Source: Impatiens glandulifera (Eukaryota > Streptophyta > Magnoliopsida > Ericales > Balsaminaceae). Taken from it: a stretch of 64,000 bases of DNA. How positions within the stretch are numbered: position 1 is the first letter of the stretch; every line of letters begins with the position of its first letter. A program made the translations under genes and the position numbers. Positions 24,421 to 35,640 of the stretch are shown in pieces. The notes beneath the pieces were generated by a model. It was not told the origin of the DNA. It worked only from the letters and a program-made list of their open reading frames with translations, and did no database searches. The DNA lies in the NCBI RefSeq assembly GCF_907164915.1, contig NC_061869.1:45939771-46003770 (forward strand). The letters are read 5' to 3'.

Positions 24421-25290
24421 CTTTACCGACAGATATATATATTTGTCGGTAAAGGTTTCGACAGGAAGAAACATTTCTTTAACAAGAATTTTTCCCGACA
24501 GGTTTCTACAGCTTTCGTTAATAAAAAAAATTATCGATAGATTTATATAAATCTCTCCTTAATAACCACATCCCAAAAACAAAAAAATAATTTTATGTAT
24601 TGGAAGGGGTCAATAAGGAGAGATTTATATAAATCTCTCCCTGTTGACCTCATCCCAAAAACACGAAAATAATTCTAAGTGTTGAAAGAGGTCAATAGCA
24701 AGAGATTTATATAAATCTCTCCCTATTGACCTCATTCCAAAAATACAAAAATAATTCTAAGTGTTGGATGAGGTCAATAGGGAGATATTTAATCTCCCTA
24801 TTGACCTCATTCAAAAATACGAAAATAATTCTAAGTGTTTGATAAGGTCAATATAGAGAGATTTATATAAATCTCTCGCTATTGACCTCATCCCAAAAAC
24901 ACGAAAATAATTTCAAGTGTTGGAAGAGGTCAATAGATAGAGATTTATATAAATCTCTCCTTATTAACCTCATCCCAAAAATATGGAAAAGGTTAATAAT
25001 GAGAGATTTATTTAAATCTCTCCTTATTGACCTCATCCCATAAATACAAAAATAATTCTAAGTGTTGCATGAGGTCAATAGAGAGAAAAATAAATCTCTC
25101 GCTATTGAGCTCATCCCAAAAACACAAATATAATTCTAAGTATTGGATGAGGTCAAATCTCTCCCTATTGACTTCACTCCAAAAACACAAAAATAATTCT
25201 AAGTGTTGGAAGAGGTCAATAGCGAGAGAATTATATATCTCTCGGTAAAAATTAAGGTCAATAGCAATAGATTTATATATCTCTCGGTAA
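24421..25290. repeat. Palindromic tandem array in the left arm of the CACTA element
   Basis: About nine or ten units of roughly 90 bp. Each has a palindrome built on GAGAGATTTATATAAATCTC within GGTCAATA...TATTGACC, followed by a spacer like TCATCCCAAAAACACGAAAA. One unit has a shortened core near 24780. An unrelated hairpin (ACCGACAGATATATATATTT and its complement) starts the array. Such subterminal repeats are the usual binding sites for CACTA-encoded proteins. Confidence 0.85.
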
Positions 25291-25918
25291 TAAACCTTTA
25301 TAATTTAGATTGAAACCCTTTCTTTCTCGATTACCCGATTGCGCCTCCCTCTCTTCTCCCGAGCTCTCCATAGGCGATTGATGACCGACAATACACTGAT
25401 GTCGATCTCCTCTCGCCGTCGACGCCAACCGACCGACGCCGATCTCCTCTTGTCGCCGCCTCTTTGATCTCCTCCCGCCACTGATTCCTGCCACCGTTTC
25501 CTCTTCTTCAACGTTGTTGCTTCAAGGTTAGTTTATTTTATATTATGGTTAGATTTATGTTAGATTTAGGTTAGATTTAGCTTATATTTTGTTAGATTTA
25601 GGTTATATTTTGTTTGCATTTATGTTAGATTTTCAATCTGATTGAGTAACTAGGGTTTGATTTTGATCTTGAATATGATTGCTTCATTTACGATAATTAT
25701 AGTGTTTGATTTAATTTGATGAATATGTTTGACTAGTTGAGTATAAGATTTTGATTTTGAATCTAATTATTTCATTTATGATGATTCTAGGGTTTGATTT
25801 AATTTGATGAATCTGTTTGATTTGTTAATAATTAGGATATTAGTGGTATTGTTTAACTTGATTAATTAGGGTATTATACTGAATTAATTAGGGTATACTA
25901 ATGATATGTGTTTGCAGG

Positions 25919-26160
25919 ATGGATCGTGACCGTGTAGATACTTGGATGAGTTTACGGAAACTCCAAAGAAACTATAAAAGTCATTCCAGAACTTTCTTGC
26001 ACAAATAGACGACCTTACGATCCGAGGAGACTCTTCCAGGGATATAGTGTATGGTGTGGACTCATTAGCTATTGTTGGCCCAACATGTGGTATAAATGAG
26101 GATGAGGCTGGAGATTTTATTTAGAGTACGTTTTCGGGGGCTGAGGGGGCACAAATGGAG
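25919..26160 (+). pseudogene. Truncated ORF inside the CACTA element
   Basis: After a TTTGCAG splice acceptor, the ATG at 25919 encodes MDRDRVDTWMSLRKLQRNYK and a stop after 29 codons. Downstream in other frames GPTCGINEDEAGDF reads near 26070-26115. Position and composition suit the start of a CACTA transposase gene whose rest has been deleted, but similarity is too short to be certain. A pyrimidine-rich leader (25310-25520) lies upstream, separated by a likely intron (GT near 25527 to AG 25917). Confidence 0.4.
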
Positions 26161-26379
26161 TAATATAAACAACAAATTGCATACCTAATGACAATATTTT
26201 CACCCTTAGTTAGTATATTGTAGTTCTTTTTTGAAACATTTGTAAACGTTTTGGTGGTTCAAAATTTTGGAAATATATGATATTTTGTTTATGAATGATA
26301 TTGTATATGTTTTGGTTTGAATGATAATATGGTTTGGTTGCGTAAAAAATGGACGACCTATTTAAGTCATTTTCAGTGA

Positions 26380-26760
26380 CAATATTGAGATCTCTCAGTA
26401 TTTCACACGAGAGAAATACTAAGAGATAATAGAATAAATTTCGGTATTTTCTCTTGGGTAATACGGAGAGATTTTCAAATAACCTTCAGTATTTTCTCTT
26501 GGGGGAAATACCGAGAGAGAATCTAAAATCCTTCGGTATTTTCTCTTGGGGGCAATACCGAGAGATTTTCGAATAATCTTCGTTATTTCCTCTTGGGGAA
26601 AATACCGAGAGATTTACGAATCTCTTAGGAAACACCTAAAAAGATTTACCGAAATCCGATATACCGATGAATGCCGACAATTTTCTAATCTTTCGATATT
26701 TAGTTATACCGATAGATATATGGTCAATACCGATAGTTTTTACTCTCAGTAATGACCCTT
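26380..26760. repeat. Subterminal repeats in the right arm of the CACTA element
   Basis: Four to five units of roughly 60 bp contain TTCGGTATTTTCTCTTGGGG and, inverted, AATACCGAGAGATT. They differ in sequence from the left-arm units but share the ACCGA and GAGAGAT words. Confidence 0.75.
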
Positions 26761-26772
26761 TTTTCACTAGTG

Positions 26773-27225
26773 TTTTGGGAATGTTTGTTTATCTCTCCGC
26801 TATGGTACAAATTTTGCAAAAAATATGAATATCTCTAATTTTTCAAGAACGTGGAATGAGATTAGAGACGTAGTAATGATGAAGGCTAAGGGTGACAACT
26901 TCTATGCAAATGTTTTTAAAGGCTTCTTTGGAGTCCTGATTTACAATATCTGGAGGGAGGAAATGCAAGAATCTATAGCACAGTTCGTAGAATGGAGAAA
27001 AAGGTCTAAGAAGATATTGCAGATGGAAATGTACTCTTATACACTTGGAGAGGAAATTTCGAAAAATTAAGACAATTGGAGACTAAACCAAATGTGGAAT
27101 ATTCCTTTCGAAATCGTCACAAGTAAATTTAGATTAAAAAAATTGTAGAACTAGTTTGTTTTGTGTTTGTAATTCATTTTGTTTGTCTGTAATTCATTTG
27201 TTGTTTTCATTAAAATTACGGATTG
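26773..27225 (+). pseudogene. Second LINE relic, part 3 and 3' end
   Basis: The last part of the relic matches the C-terminus of the LINE ORF2: MNISNFSRTWNEI (26825 on), FYANVFKGFFGVLIYNIWRE, then the WNIPFEIVTSKF equivalent near 27095-27130. The 3' UTR similarity (TGTCTGTAATTCAT) runs to about 27225. No clear poly-A remains. Confidence 0.8.
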
Positions 27226-29345
27226 TCTAACTTTGATTCTACCCGGACTATAAATTTTTTACACAAAAATCAATATAATACAATAATAAAAGCTAAACAT
27301 TAAAATCATGGTTGTTACTTTTCAGATTCTGATCTAGGATACTCCGACAGTATAGGTTGTTATGACCTCATTTTAATGTAATTTCGTTCGATTGGCTATA
27401 ATGAATGATTATCAAATATTTGCTTAAAGAAATGTGGAATGTTAATTTTCTTCTCCCATTCTGAATTTGACATTAAAAAGTTGTTTAATTTCAAGATTCT
27501 CAACCTCGCTAAAAAAATTGTCATCTTCATACAAATACGAATGACTATAACCCTATATATAATAATAAAATGACGGATAAAAAACATAAAATTATACAAA
27601 TTTGGTAAGAAAATGAATTTCAATTTAAAACTGGCCGAATATATAGGAGATAATAAATTTCAATTTATAGTTGATAGAGTACAATTTTCATTTTAGTTTT
27701 AAAAATTATAAATTATCTAGTGAAAGAATGAATTTAAAATTTTTAAATTAAGATTTAGGTTAGTATTAGGGGTTAAAGAGTTAAGGATGAAATGTTTTTT
27801 TAATTAGGAATAAGTTATATAAATTTTAGTGGTTCAGTATGTTTGTATTATTATATAAGAATTATATAATTGTTTTTAGTGATAGACTACGTAGTATGTT
27901 TTATTATATTATAATAATAAATTATATAATTTTTATTTGAATTTTTTAAAAAATTATAAATTATGCGATATTTCCTTTTAATCTCTATATACCATCAGTA
28001 AAAACAAATTATGCATCATTGGGGACACTTGCCCGGGTAAGTTAGAACGTGGCTCTAAAAGAATAAAAAAAATTAATCTTACCGAAGTGAAATACGAGTA
28101 TCTGAGAGAAGTCCAAACAAAGATCCAGGCTAGTCAGATGGTAGAGAACGTCGCGATTATTCAACACTTGTAATTCAAGCCAAAATCGATACCATTTGAC
28201 TATCCAATTGTCTCATCGAAACTCTGAATATATAACTCTTACTTTTGTTTATCTTTTGTTTATGACTTATTCCCTCCCTACCCTCGATTGAAATACCGTT
28301 TTTCGATTTCGTGAAATTTGCCTCAATTGTTTGTTATGTGAGGTTTTATCTAATCGGGAATGATCGGAACAAGAAGTTCTTTTAGGTGTTGAAGATCGAT
28401 CATATGATGTTTTTGTGAGTTTAAGCATTAATTGTCAGAAAATTGAAAATTGTAGGCTTTTATTGTCTTTTATACAATTAGAGTTTATTTAATTATTAAT
28501 GGGCTTGGGCCTGTATGTATAAGTAATTTAGGATATTTAAACTAATTACTCATATATAAGAGTGATTTGTAAAGGTTGAATATACAACACTTAAGATTCT
28601 TAAAACTTTTTCCTTTTTAGCAAATATCTATTTTCCAGAGTTTCATATCTTCATATTTGTTCTTAGAAAGATCCAATAGTCAAAGCCAACAGTTTTCCAT
28701 CTAAATATAAGTGGGGATCTCATTGTTTACTCGTTGCAAGAAATCAATAACTTGTACTCATTTATGTTACTCTAGACACCCTAGTTAAGATAATAGTTTT
28801 TACTAATTGGGATCAAATGAGAAGCAAGCATAGAATATGTGCTATGCCTGTTTCTGAGAGAGTTGCAGGCTTGCAGCAGAGGAGGAGCTTAAAGGAATCA
28901 ATTTTATTTTATTTTCATTTTAAACATCTTAGAGATGAGTGCATTGACTAGAATTGTTTTTCAGTATAAAACTGAAATTTGATCATTCTTGAAACCCACC
29001 CATTGATTTTGTTTCCTTTTCAAAAATAATTGATGAAAAAATATCTGAGTTGTCTCTGCATAAACCTCCTATGAAACCTTAAAATGTAAGTCATTTTTTT
29101 GTTAAAAGATTAAAGTTTGTATTAATAGAGTTGTTGCATGATGGCTTCTATACACAAACAATGTCTATACCAATTCTTGAACAAGTGATGTAAGATGTTA
29201 TTGATTGAACAAGAGTTTATATGATGTAGATTTTTATTTTTCTGAAATAATTAATTTTAAAATTACTAAAATATTATTTGTATTAAATATTTAAAATACT
29301 ATTTTAATAAAGTAAGAATAATTTGATATTTTAGTTGATAAAATG
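27226..29345. other. Intergenic AT-rich spacer
   Basis: No gene recognised. At 28125-28185 there is a tRNA-like stretch (GGCTAGTCAGATGGTAGAGA with an A-box fit and AATTCAAGCC as a poor B box) that may be a SINE remnant. Around 28470-28560 the words TTGGGCTTGGGCC-like and ATTTAGGATATTT recall the LTR at 133-457, possibly a worn plus-strand copy. Confidence 0.35.
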
Positions 29346-29495
29346 ACAAATAAAATTGTATTGGCTAATAATATCGCAGAAACAAGTATTAATGGCGTGG
29401 TTTTTGTTGTGGATTGTGGAAAGGTAAAAGAGACTTCAGATTAACAATACCCATTTGCTCTCATCTTGGATTTCAAAGGCTTCTTGCACATGTAT
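29346..29495 (+). pseudogene. Fragment of a DEAH-box RNA helicase gene
   Basis: The frame reads [20 protein letters not shown] then [10 protein letters not shown] and stops; one base out of frame [15 protein letters not shown] follows. This matches motifs V and the region before motif VI of plant DExH helicases of the DHX36-like type (KIVLATNIAETSITI..V.FV.DCGK.KET, then LLPSWISKAS). Only about 50 codons survive, with a small in-frame loss in the SITIND stretch and a frameshift, so it is a decayed or captured exon piece. No flanking element boundary was found. Confidence 0.75.
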
Positions 29496-30572
29496 ATTGT
29501 CAAATTCATTTGCTCATTATCAATTACCAAAACATTTGAGGAAGCCCCTACATTCCATTTGTTTGCAAATTAAAAGCTTGAAATTGGTTAGTTCGGTTGA
29601 TCTAGTCAGAATTGGTAACAATAAAACTTGATCTAATCCTTGATTAGTGTTGTAATATTGTTTTAGTTTATACAGACCAAATGAATATTATTGACCTGGA
29701 TATGATACACATCTTAAAATTAAATTGTTATAGTTGAAAATTTACATTGTATTTTAGTCTGACATTTATGTATGGTCACCTATATGATATTCTTATCCTG
29801 GTCTACTTCTCACCTACTTCCAAAATTATTTATTTATTTCTATCATTTTTATATATTTATTTTTTTTATTTTCTTTATTTTACTTATTTTATTTTATTTA
29901 ATTATTAAGTTTTTTATCATTAAATATAATTAATTAATTAATTTTTAATATGTTTTTTTCTACTTTATTTATTTAATTAAAAATACAAAATATTATTATT
30001 TTTATATTATAATTGTTTAAAATATATTAAATATTGAAGTGTGTCCTCGTTTAATAAAATATAAATATTTAATATTTTATTATATTAATTATATATATAT
30101 ATATTAAAATACTTATAAAAATAATAGTAAAATGATTCAATTTTTTTATAAATAAAATTATCTATCAAATAAATAAGATAAAGTCTTTAATATATTATAT
30201 ATTAATAATTAGTCAAATTAAATATAATGCTTTACTTAATAATATATGCGATAACATTGCATAATATTTTTAATAATATTTTTTATTAAAATATTTTAAA
30301 TTTAATTTTTTTAAATATTTTTTAAATATTTTTAAAATATTTATTTTATATAAAATTGTTATTTTATTTAATTTATTATAAATTTATTATTAATATATAA
30401 TATTTAAAATTAATTATATATCTTTAGATTTTTTTATCTTTAAATTTCTTAATATTAAGTATTTTGATCCCGAGTACATGTAATAATAGGAAAAAAATAC
30501 ACCAAAATAATTAAAAATATAAAAATACAAATTTTAATCGACATTTCCTCCAAATTCTGCACCGCCGTTAGG
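29496..30572. other. Extremely AT-rich spacer
   Basis: Most of 29820-30540 is composed of A and T with short TATTTTAAT-type words. No gene is visible. Such tracts often act as matrix-attachment regions or simply as decayed sequence; the sequence alone cannot tell. Confidence 0.5.
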
Positions 30573-31809
30573 TCATGTATTTGTTATTTCGTACCACAAA
30601 TTAGCATGTGTTATATAACTAGTTGTCCATCCTTTAGATGATTGCACAAAGTGTTGGCTAACATGGGCGATAGTTATTTCTCGGCGCTCTTGGTCTAGAA
30701 CTGGAGGGGACCTTAATGGCAAGTGAGTAAAACAACTCCAATTATTCTCACCAAATGTATGCAGTACAAGGTTGTACCTTGATACGATGACAATTCTTAA
30801 AGTCATAGAGTCCATCCAATGCTTCTCTGGTGTCGGTTGCCCGAAAAATTTTAATAAAAATAATAGATTATCTGTCATTTCCTGATTTGGATAAAGCTGA
30901 TCATATTGACGCTTATTTTGTCGAAGCTCCTCCATAAGATCGTATCGTACTTGAAACCAACATTCTTCACCATACCCAATTAGTGCGGCTATCGCCCTAA
31001 ATCCATAGTGATCGCCAGGTTCAACGTTAACAATATGAGAAATATAACGCTGCATAACCGTAGGTAATTTCTTAATGTACGTATCACGGATGGGTGGAAC
31101 GGGAGAGTGATCATGGGTCGACAAAGTATTGCGAACCCCCGACCCCCTCCCACGTCCTCTCCTTCGAGATGTTGCATTCGTTTGAGTGGACCTGGATCCT
31201 GAAGTGGATAAATCTGTAAAAGAAGGTATGCAATGTCTTCTTTGCTCATCTTTTCCTGTAGGTCGACCTCTATGTTCCGTATTGTACGAAGGGGATCGGA
31301 CTGTACTTTGAGATGGGTCCGCCATATTAAAAAACTGATCTATCATTTGCTCTCGCATTTGTGGATCCATCCCATCTAATATCTCAACAACCTTAGATGT
31401 CATGTTGGCTCGTGCTCCGTCGTCATGGTACCCATGACCGTTCATACTCTGTATTGGAATTGGAATGGAAAGGAACCGATAATGTACAAGATCATGCTTG
31501 CAAGGAAATCCGTGTGTTATTTTAATTGAATAGTTGCATGTGTCGGCTAGTTGGTGAGATGCTTCCTCGGCGCATTTCAGCTCAACATAAATAAACTTCA
31601 TTGCCTTTAGTGAAATTCGACACCTTACTTGATAAAAAATGTCGTCATGTAAATGTGTATGGCGTGGAATGTTGAGAGATCTCTCGAACAACTTTTGAAT
31701 TTCCCCAAACTCATTTGTTAACATCTTGTGTATTTTTATAAAAGATGTTTCTAGGGATGACATGGTATCTCCCAAATACATTTTAAGTCTCGCATGTGTC
31801 CCTTCCACC
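30573..31809 (-). pseudogene. FAR1/MULE-derived protein fused to a cysteine-less OTU-like domain, 5' truncated
   Basis: The frame has about 411 codons and no ATG at its left edge: it starts right after a splice acceptor (TTCTATTGCAG on the minus strand, ending 31811), so upstream exons are missing. Residues about 1-110 match the end of MULE/FAR1-type transposases (VEGTHARLKMYLGD), then a SWIM-like motif in which the second Cys is replaced (TCNYSIKITHGFPCKHDL). A Ser/Arg-rich linker follows. From about residue 240 it matches the OTU-like domain common in plant MULE-related proteins (VNVEPGDHYGFRAIAALIGY ... LPLRSPPV ... REITIAHVSQHFVQ). The usual DGNCGFR is GDHYGFR, so the catalytic Cys is Tyr; the late His is kept. 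It is either inactive debris or a domesticated non-catalytic protein. A Sirevirus LTR begins 27 bp upstream, in the former intron. Confidence 0.7.
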
Positions 31810-32689
31810 CTGCAATAGAAAAATGCATTGTGTTTTTGATAGGATCGGCTTAATCAATAGAGACGGGGGTCTGGCTATTGATGAAGGCTTATGAAAAACG
31901 GTTTGAAAGAAATCTTGTTAGGGATTTAATTCGTTTTCTATTCTACGCAAACCCTTATAAACACTTGAAACATAATCAAGGCGTAATTGTTTACTTAGGT
32001 TTGAAGCTCAAAATGAAGAATGTGAAGATGACAGAAATGAAAAGACATAGTAGTTTGTTTATGGATGTTCGGAGCAAACTCTCCTACGTCACCCCTTCTT
32101 CCAACCACTAGAAGGATTCACTATAATATGATTCGAATCAAATATAGTTTGCACACACTTAGCTCACTATTGAACAGAACACACTCTGTTCAATTTACAA
32201 AATGAAGAATATCACTCAGCTAAAGGTGTTTTTTGATTCTAGTTCTCTCTTGATTCACACACAGTACAATTAGGAAAGCAGCTCACAGCGTGAATATTCA
32301 AAGAATAGATTTCTCAGTAATTCCAGTAAGCAAGATGATCGAGAGATTGTCGAGAGATTGTCCGTTGTCCTTGAGATTTGATAAATACTGGGCAGAGACT
32401 AACGGTCAAATCTTCAGAATGATACGTGATACTCTTCCATTGGAAAGCCTCCATAGTAAACAACAGGTTCTGAGCACATGGATGGTGGTTGTACACCAAT
32501 TGGTAGTGCGTCAAATATTCTATTAGAGATGTACCTGCAAAATAAGTAATGTGAGGGAAATTATCTTACGCGGCATTTGTTGTTTGGTTGTGTATAGTTA
32601 TCGTACTGATCTTCACTATAAAGTGGAGCAGGAGTAGAAAAAAGCTATAGCACGTGTGTAGGCGGGTGCTAGCTTCAAACATACTGCTT

Positions 32690-33218
32690 AAGTCTAGCAT
32701 TAGACGTATTTCAGTTAGACGAACTCGTCTAATGAAATCAAGCGTCCCCGTCTAAGAACAGAATCCATTAGACCACCTGGTCTAATGAGATTAGACTTAC
32801 GTCTAATTACAATCACTTCTGACTAATCTGAAGGAGTTAGACTACACGTCTAACTTTCACAAATTAGACTTCACGTCTAATCTTTCACAAACCATTAGAC
32901 TGTGCGTCTAACTCCACGAGTTAGACTGCACGTCTAATTCCGGTTCTACTTCAGACTTGTCTAAAGGAGTTAGACTACACTTCTAACTTTCACAATACAT
33001 TAGACTACACGTCTAATTACGAGTCCATTAGACTGCATGTCTAACTCCACGAGTTAGACTGCACGTCTAATTACGTTTCTACTTCAGACTTGTCTGAAGG
33101 AGTTAGACTAACACGTCTAACTTTCACCAATTAGACTACACGTCTAATTCCGAATATATTAGACTGCACGTCTAACTCCGCGAGTTAGACTGCACGTCTA
33201 ATTCCAAATTCATTAGAC
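32690..33218. repeat. TTAGAC palindrome array in the U3 of LTR M, left half
   Basis: Repeats of TTAGACTGCACGTCTAA alternate with CTCCACGAG, and the joint CTAACTC-CAC-GAGTTAG is itself a hairpin. The full period is about 54 bp, holding two 17-bp modules. The array continues at 35111 beyond the hAT insertion. It sits upstream of the putative LTR TATA box, where enhancers would be expected. Confidence 0.85.
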
Positions 33219-33865
33219 TAGGGCTGCAAATGAGACGAGTCGAGCTCGAACCAGCTTGTGCTCGAGCTCGACTCGATTTAGTATTTATTAGCTCGACTCG
33301 AACTCGAGCTCGAACGAGTTTATAAATTTGAGTTCGAACTCGAGCTCGACTATTAAGTTACAAGCTCGGCTCGACTCGAAAAGTTTGAACTAAAATTAAA
33401 TTTTCAAACTCAAGCTCGAGCTCGAACTCGAACTCAAACCCAAACCAAATTTTATTTTTAAAATAAAAATATCAAAACTTTCATACATATTCAACATTTA
33501 AAACATTATATTTCAAAATAAAATATTAAACAATCATAAATATTTAAAATTTCAAAAATGATAGTCCAAAGTCCGAACTTTAAAAACATCAAACCACCAT
33601 TACTAATCAAAATTCTAAAACATAAAATTTCAAAATTTAAGTACAAAATAATATAAATTATTTGAATAATCAATATATTAATTTTTTTAAGTCAGTTCTT
33701 CAAGCATAACACGTACTTACTTGAAGTCAATAATATGAAATGTTTAAGCTTAAAAATAATTAATATAAAAATACATGTTAAAAATATCTAAAATTTAACT
33801 TATATATTAAGGAGTAGATACTGCCAAAAAAAATATTTATAAACTTATGTATAATTAGAATCTAC

Positions 33866-33868
<3 letters not shown>

Positions 33869-33958
<90 letters not shown>
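33869..33958. repeat. (TA)n microsatellite
   Basis: An almost pure AT dinucleotide run of about 90 bp inside the hAT core. Confidence 0.95.
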
Positions 33959-33962
<4 letters not shown>

Positions 33963-34323
33963 CTATTAATCTTATAAATTCATTTTTCCTCTCAACATAT
34001 TATATATAATATATATATTATAATTTTTTTATCCCCTCATATAACATATAAAATATATACTAACATTGTTTTAAGTTTTATTATAATATATTAACATTTT
34101 TCATCTCTTTCAATATTGTATATAATATATTAACAATTTTTATCTCCTTCGATATTATATAATATTAAATACTAATTATTATATCTTTATTTATGCATTT
34201 TTTCTATTATTAATCCAACCATAATATAAATTGAAAATTATTTTATATAAACTCTGATATAAATTAAAAATCATTATATATAATAATGTTTCTATATTTA
34301 TCCAACCTCTAATATAATTTCAT

Positions 34324-34325
<2 letters not shown>

Positions 34326-34403
<78 letters not shown>
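34326..34403. repeat. (TA)n microsatellite
   Basis: A second AT dinucleotide run of about 78 bp in the same hAT core. Confidence 0.95.
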
Positions 34404-34410
<7 letters not shown>

Positions 34411-35110
34411 GTGTTTTTCTATATTCATCTATAAGCATTAGTTTCTCATCATACATAAGGAAATCAAAGTTTATCTATAGTAGAAGTAAAAATAGATAGA
34501 TTTTAATTACATGTAAGCCTTGTGAATGAATGAGAGAAATATTGTAGATGAAAGATAATATGAAAAATGGAATCAACCTATTATCAATGAGTGAAAGAAA
34601 TAGTAAGGACGAAAAAAGAAAAAGAAGATGAAATGGTGAAAAAGAATAAGAAGATAAGAAGAAGATGAAATGTTTAAAGAAGAAGATGAAACACTTGAAG
34701 AAGAAGATGAAATGCTTGAAGAAGAATAAGAAATTGTGAAGACGGAAAGGAGAGAAGGAAAAAAAAAAGATGAAGAGTTATGTAGATTGAAATTAGGGTT
34801 TTGCTTTAGATAATATAATATAATAATATGGATTGAGCCTATTATATGGGCTTTGAAAAGAGAGGAGGAAAGAGAAAAAATATTGTTTTAAATTTTAATA
34901 TTAAAAATAAATAAAAAATATATTATATTATCAGGCTCGAAAAAGCTCGACAAGGCATCGAGCAAGCATTATATGAGCTCGAGTTCGGCTCGAATATTAA
35001 ACGAGCCGGCTCGAGCTCGGCTCGAACTCGATTAAAGTCAAGCTCAAGTCGAGCTTTGATCGAGCGGCTCGCGAGTAGCTCACGAGCGGCTTGACTCATT
35101 TGCAGCCCTA

Positions 35111-35640
35111 CATTAGACTACACGTCTAACTCCACGAGTTAGACTGCACGTCTCACTGCACGAGTTAGAGTGCACGCCTAACTCCACGAGTTAGACTGCA
35201 CGTCTAATTCCGAATTCATTAGACTGCACGTCTAACTCCACGAGTTAGACTGCACGTCTAATTCCGAATTAATTAGACTACACGTCTAATTCCATGAGTT
35301 AGACTGCACATCTAATTCTGAATTCATTAGACTGCACGTCTAACTCCACGAGTTAGACTGCACATCTAATTCCGAATTCATTAGAATGCACGTTTAACTC
35401 CACGAGTTAGACTGCACGTCTAATTCTGAATTCATTAGACTGCATGTCTAACTCCACGAGTTAGACTGCACGACTAATTCCGAATTCATTAGACTGCATG
35501 TTTAACTCCACGAGTCAGACTGCACGTCGAATTCCGAATTCATTAGATTGCACGGCTAACTCTACGAGTTAGACTGTACGTCTAATTACATGCATCTAAT
35601 ACCAAATCGGTCTAATGAACCTCATTAGAACCAAGTCTCA
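35111..35640. repeat. TTAGAC palindrome array in the U3 of LTR M, right half
   Basis: Same 54-bp period as the left half, with about 18 TTAGAC...GTCTAA modules by eye. Several modules are damaged by C-to-T or G-to-A changes (CACATCTAA, CACGTTTAA). Confidence 0.85.

Larger units (their letters stand above)
24400..26775. mobile_element. Non-autonomous CACTA (En/Spm) element, 2370 bp
   Basis: The element (24403-26772) begins CACTAGTGAAAA and ends TTTTCACTAGTG, a perfect 12-bp terminal inverted repeat. TTT flanks both sides (24400-24402, 26773-26775), the 3-bp duplication expected of CACTA elements. The LINE relic reads across once it is removed. Both ends carry subterminal repeat arrays. The interior holds only a short spliced-looking ORF start, with no full transposase, so it must have depended on proteins from another copy. 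Confidence 0.92.
33211..35118. mobile_element. Non-autonomous hAT element (33219-35110) with GAGCTCGA sub-ends
   Basis: The ends are a perfect 16-bp inverted repeat, TAGGGCTGCAAATGAG, and CATTAGAC flanks both sides (33211-33218, 35111-35118), the 8-bp duplication of hAT elements. TAGGG ends resemble the Ac type. Sub-ends of about 200 bp (33230-33440 and 34930-35100) are made of GAGCTCGA/TCGAGCTC repeats, GC-rich against an AT-rich core. The core has two long TA microsatellites and no coding frame. Because it sits in a repeat array that itself contains CATTAGAC, the duplication is strong but not absolute proof. Confidence 0.85.

Noticed and set aside
28125..28185. Possible tRNA gene
   Set aside because: A box is fair but the B box and cloverleaf pairing fail; at most SINE debris.
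32290..32526. 78-codon frame left of the TTAGAC array
   Set aside because: It is part of LTR M (the GACCGTTA and TATA-like region) and not a gene.
32690..35640. Regular short repeats resembling a CRISPR array
   Set aside because: The repeats are palindromes with equally repetitive spacers, lie inside a plant LTR, and no cas-like gene is near.
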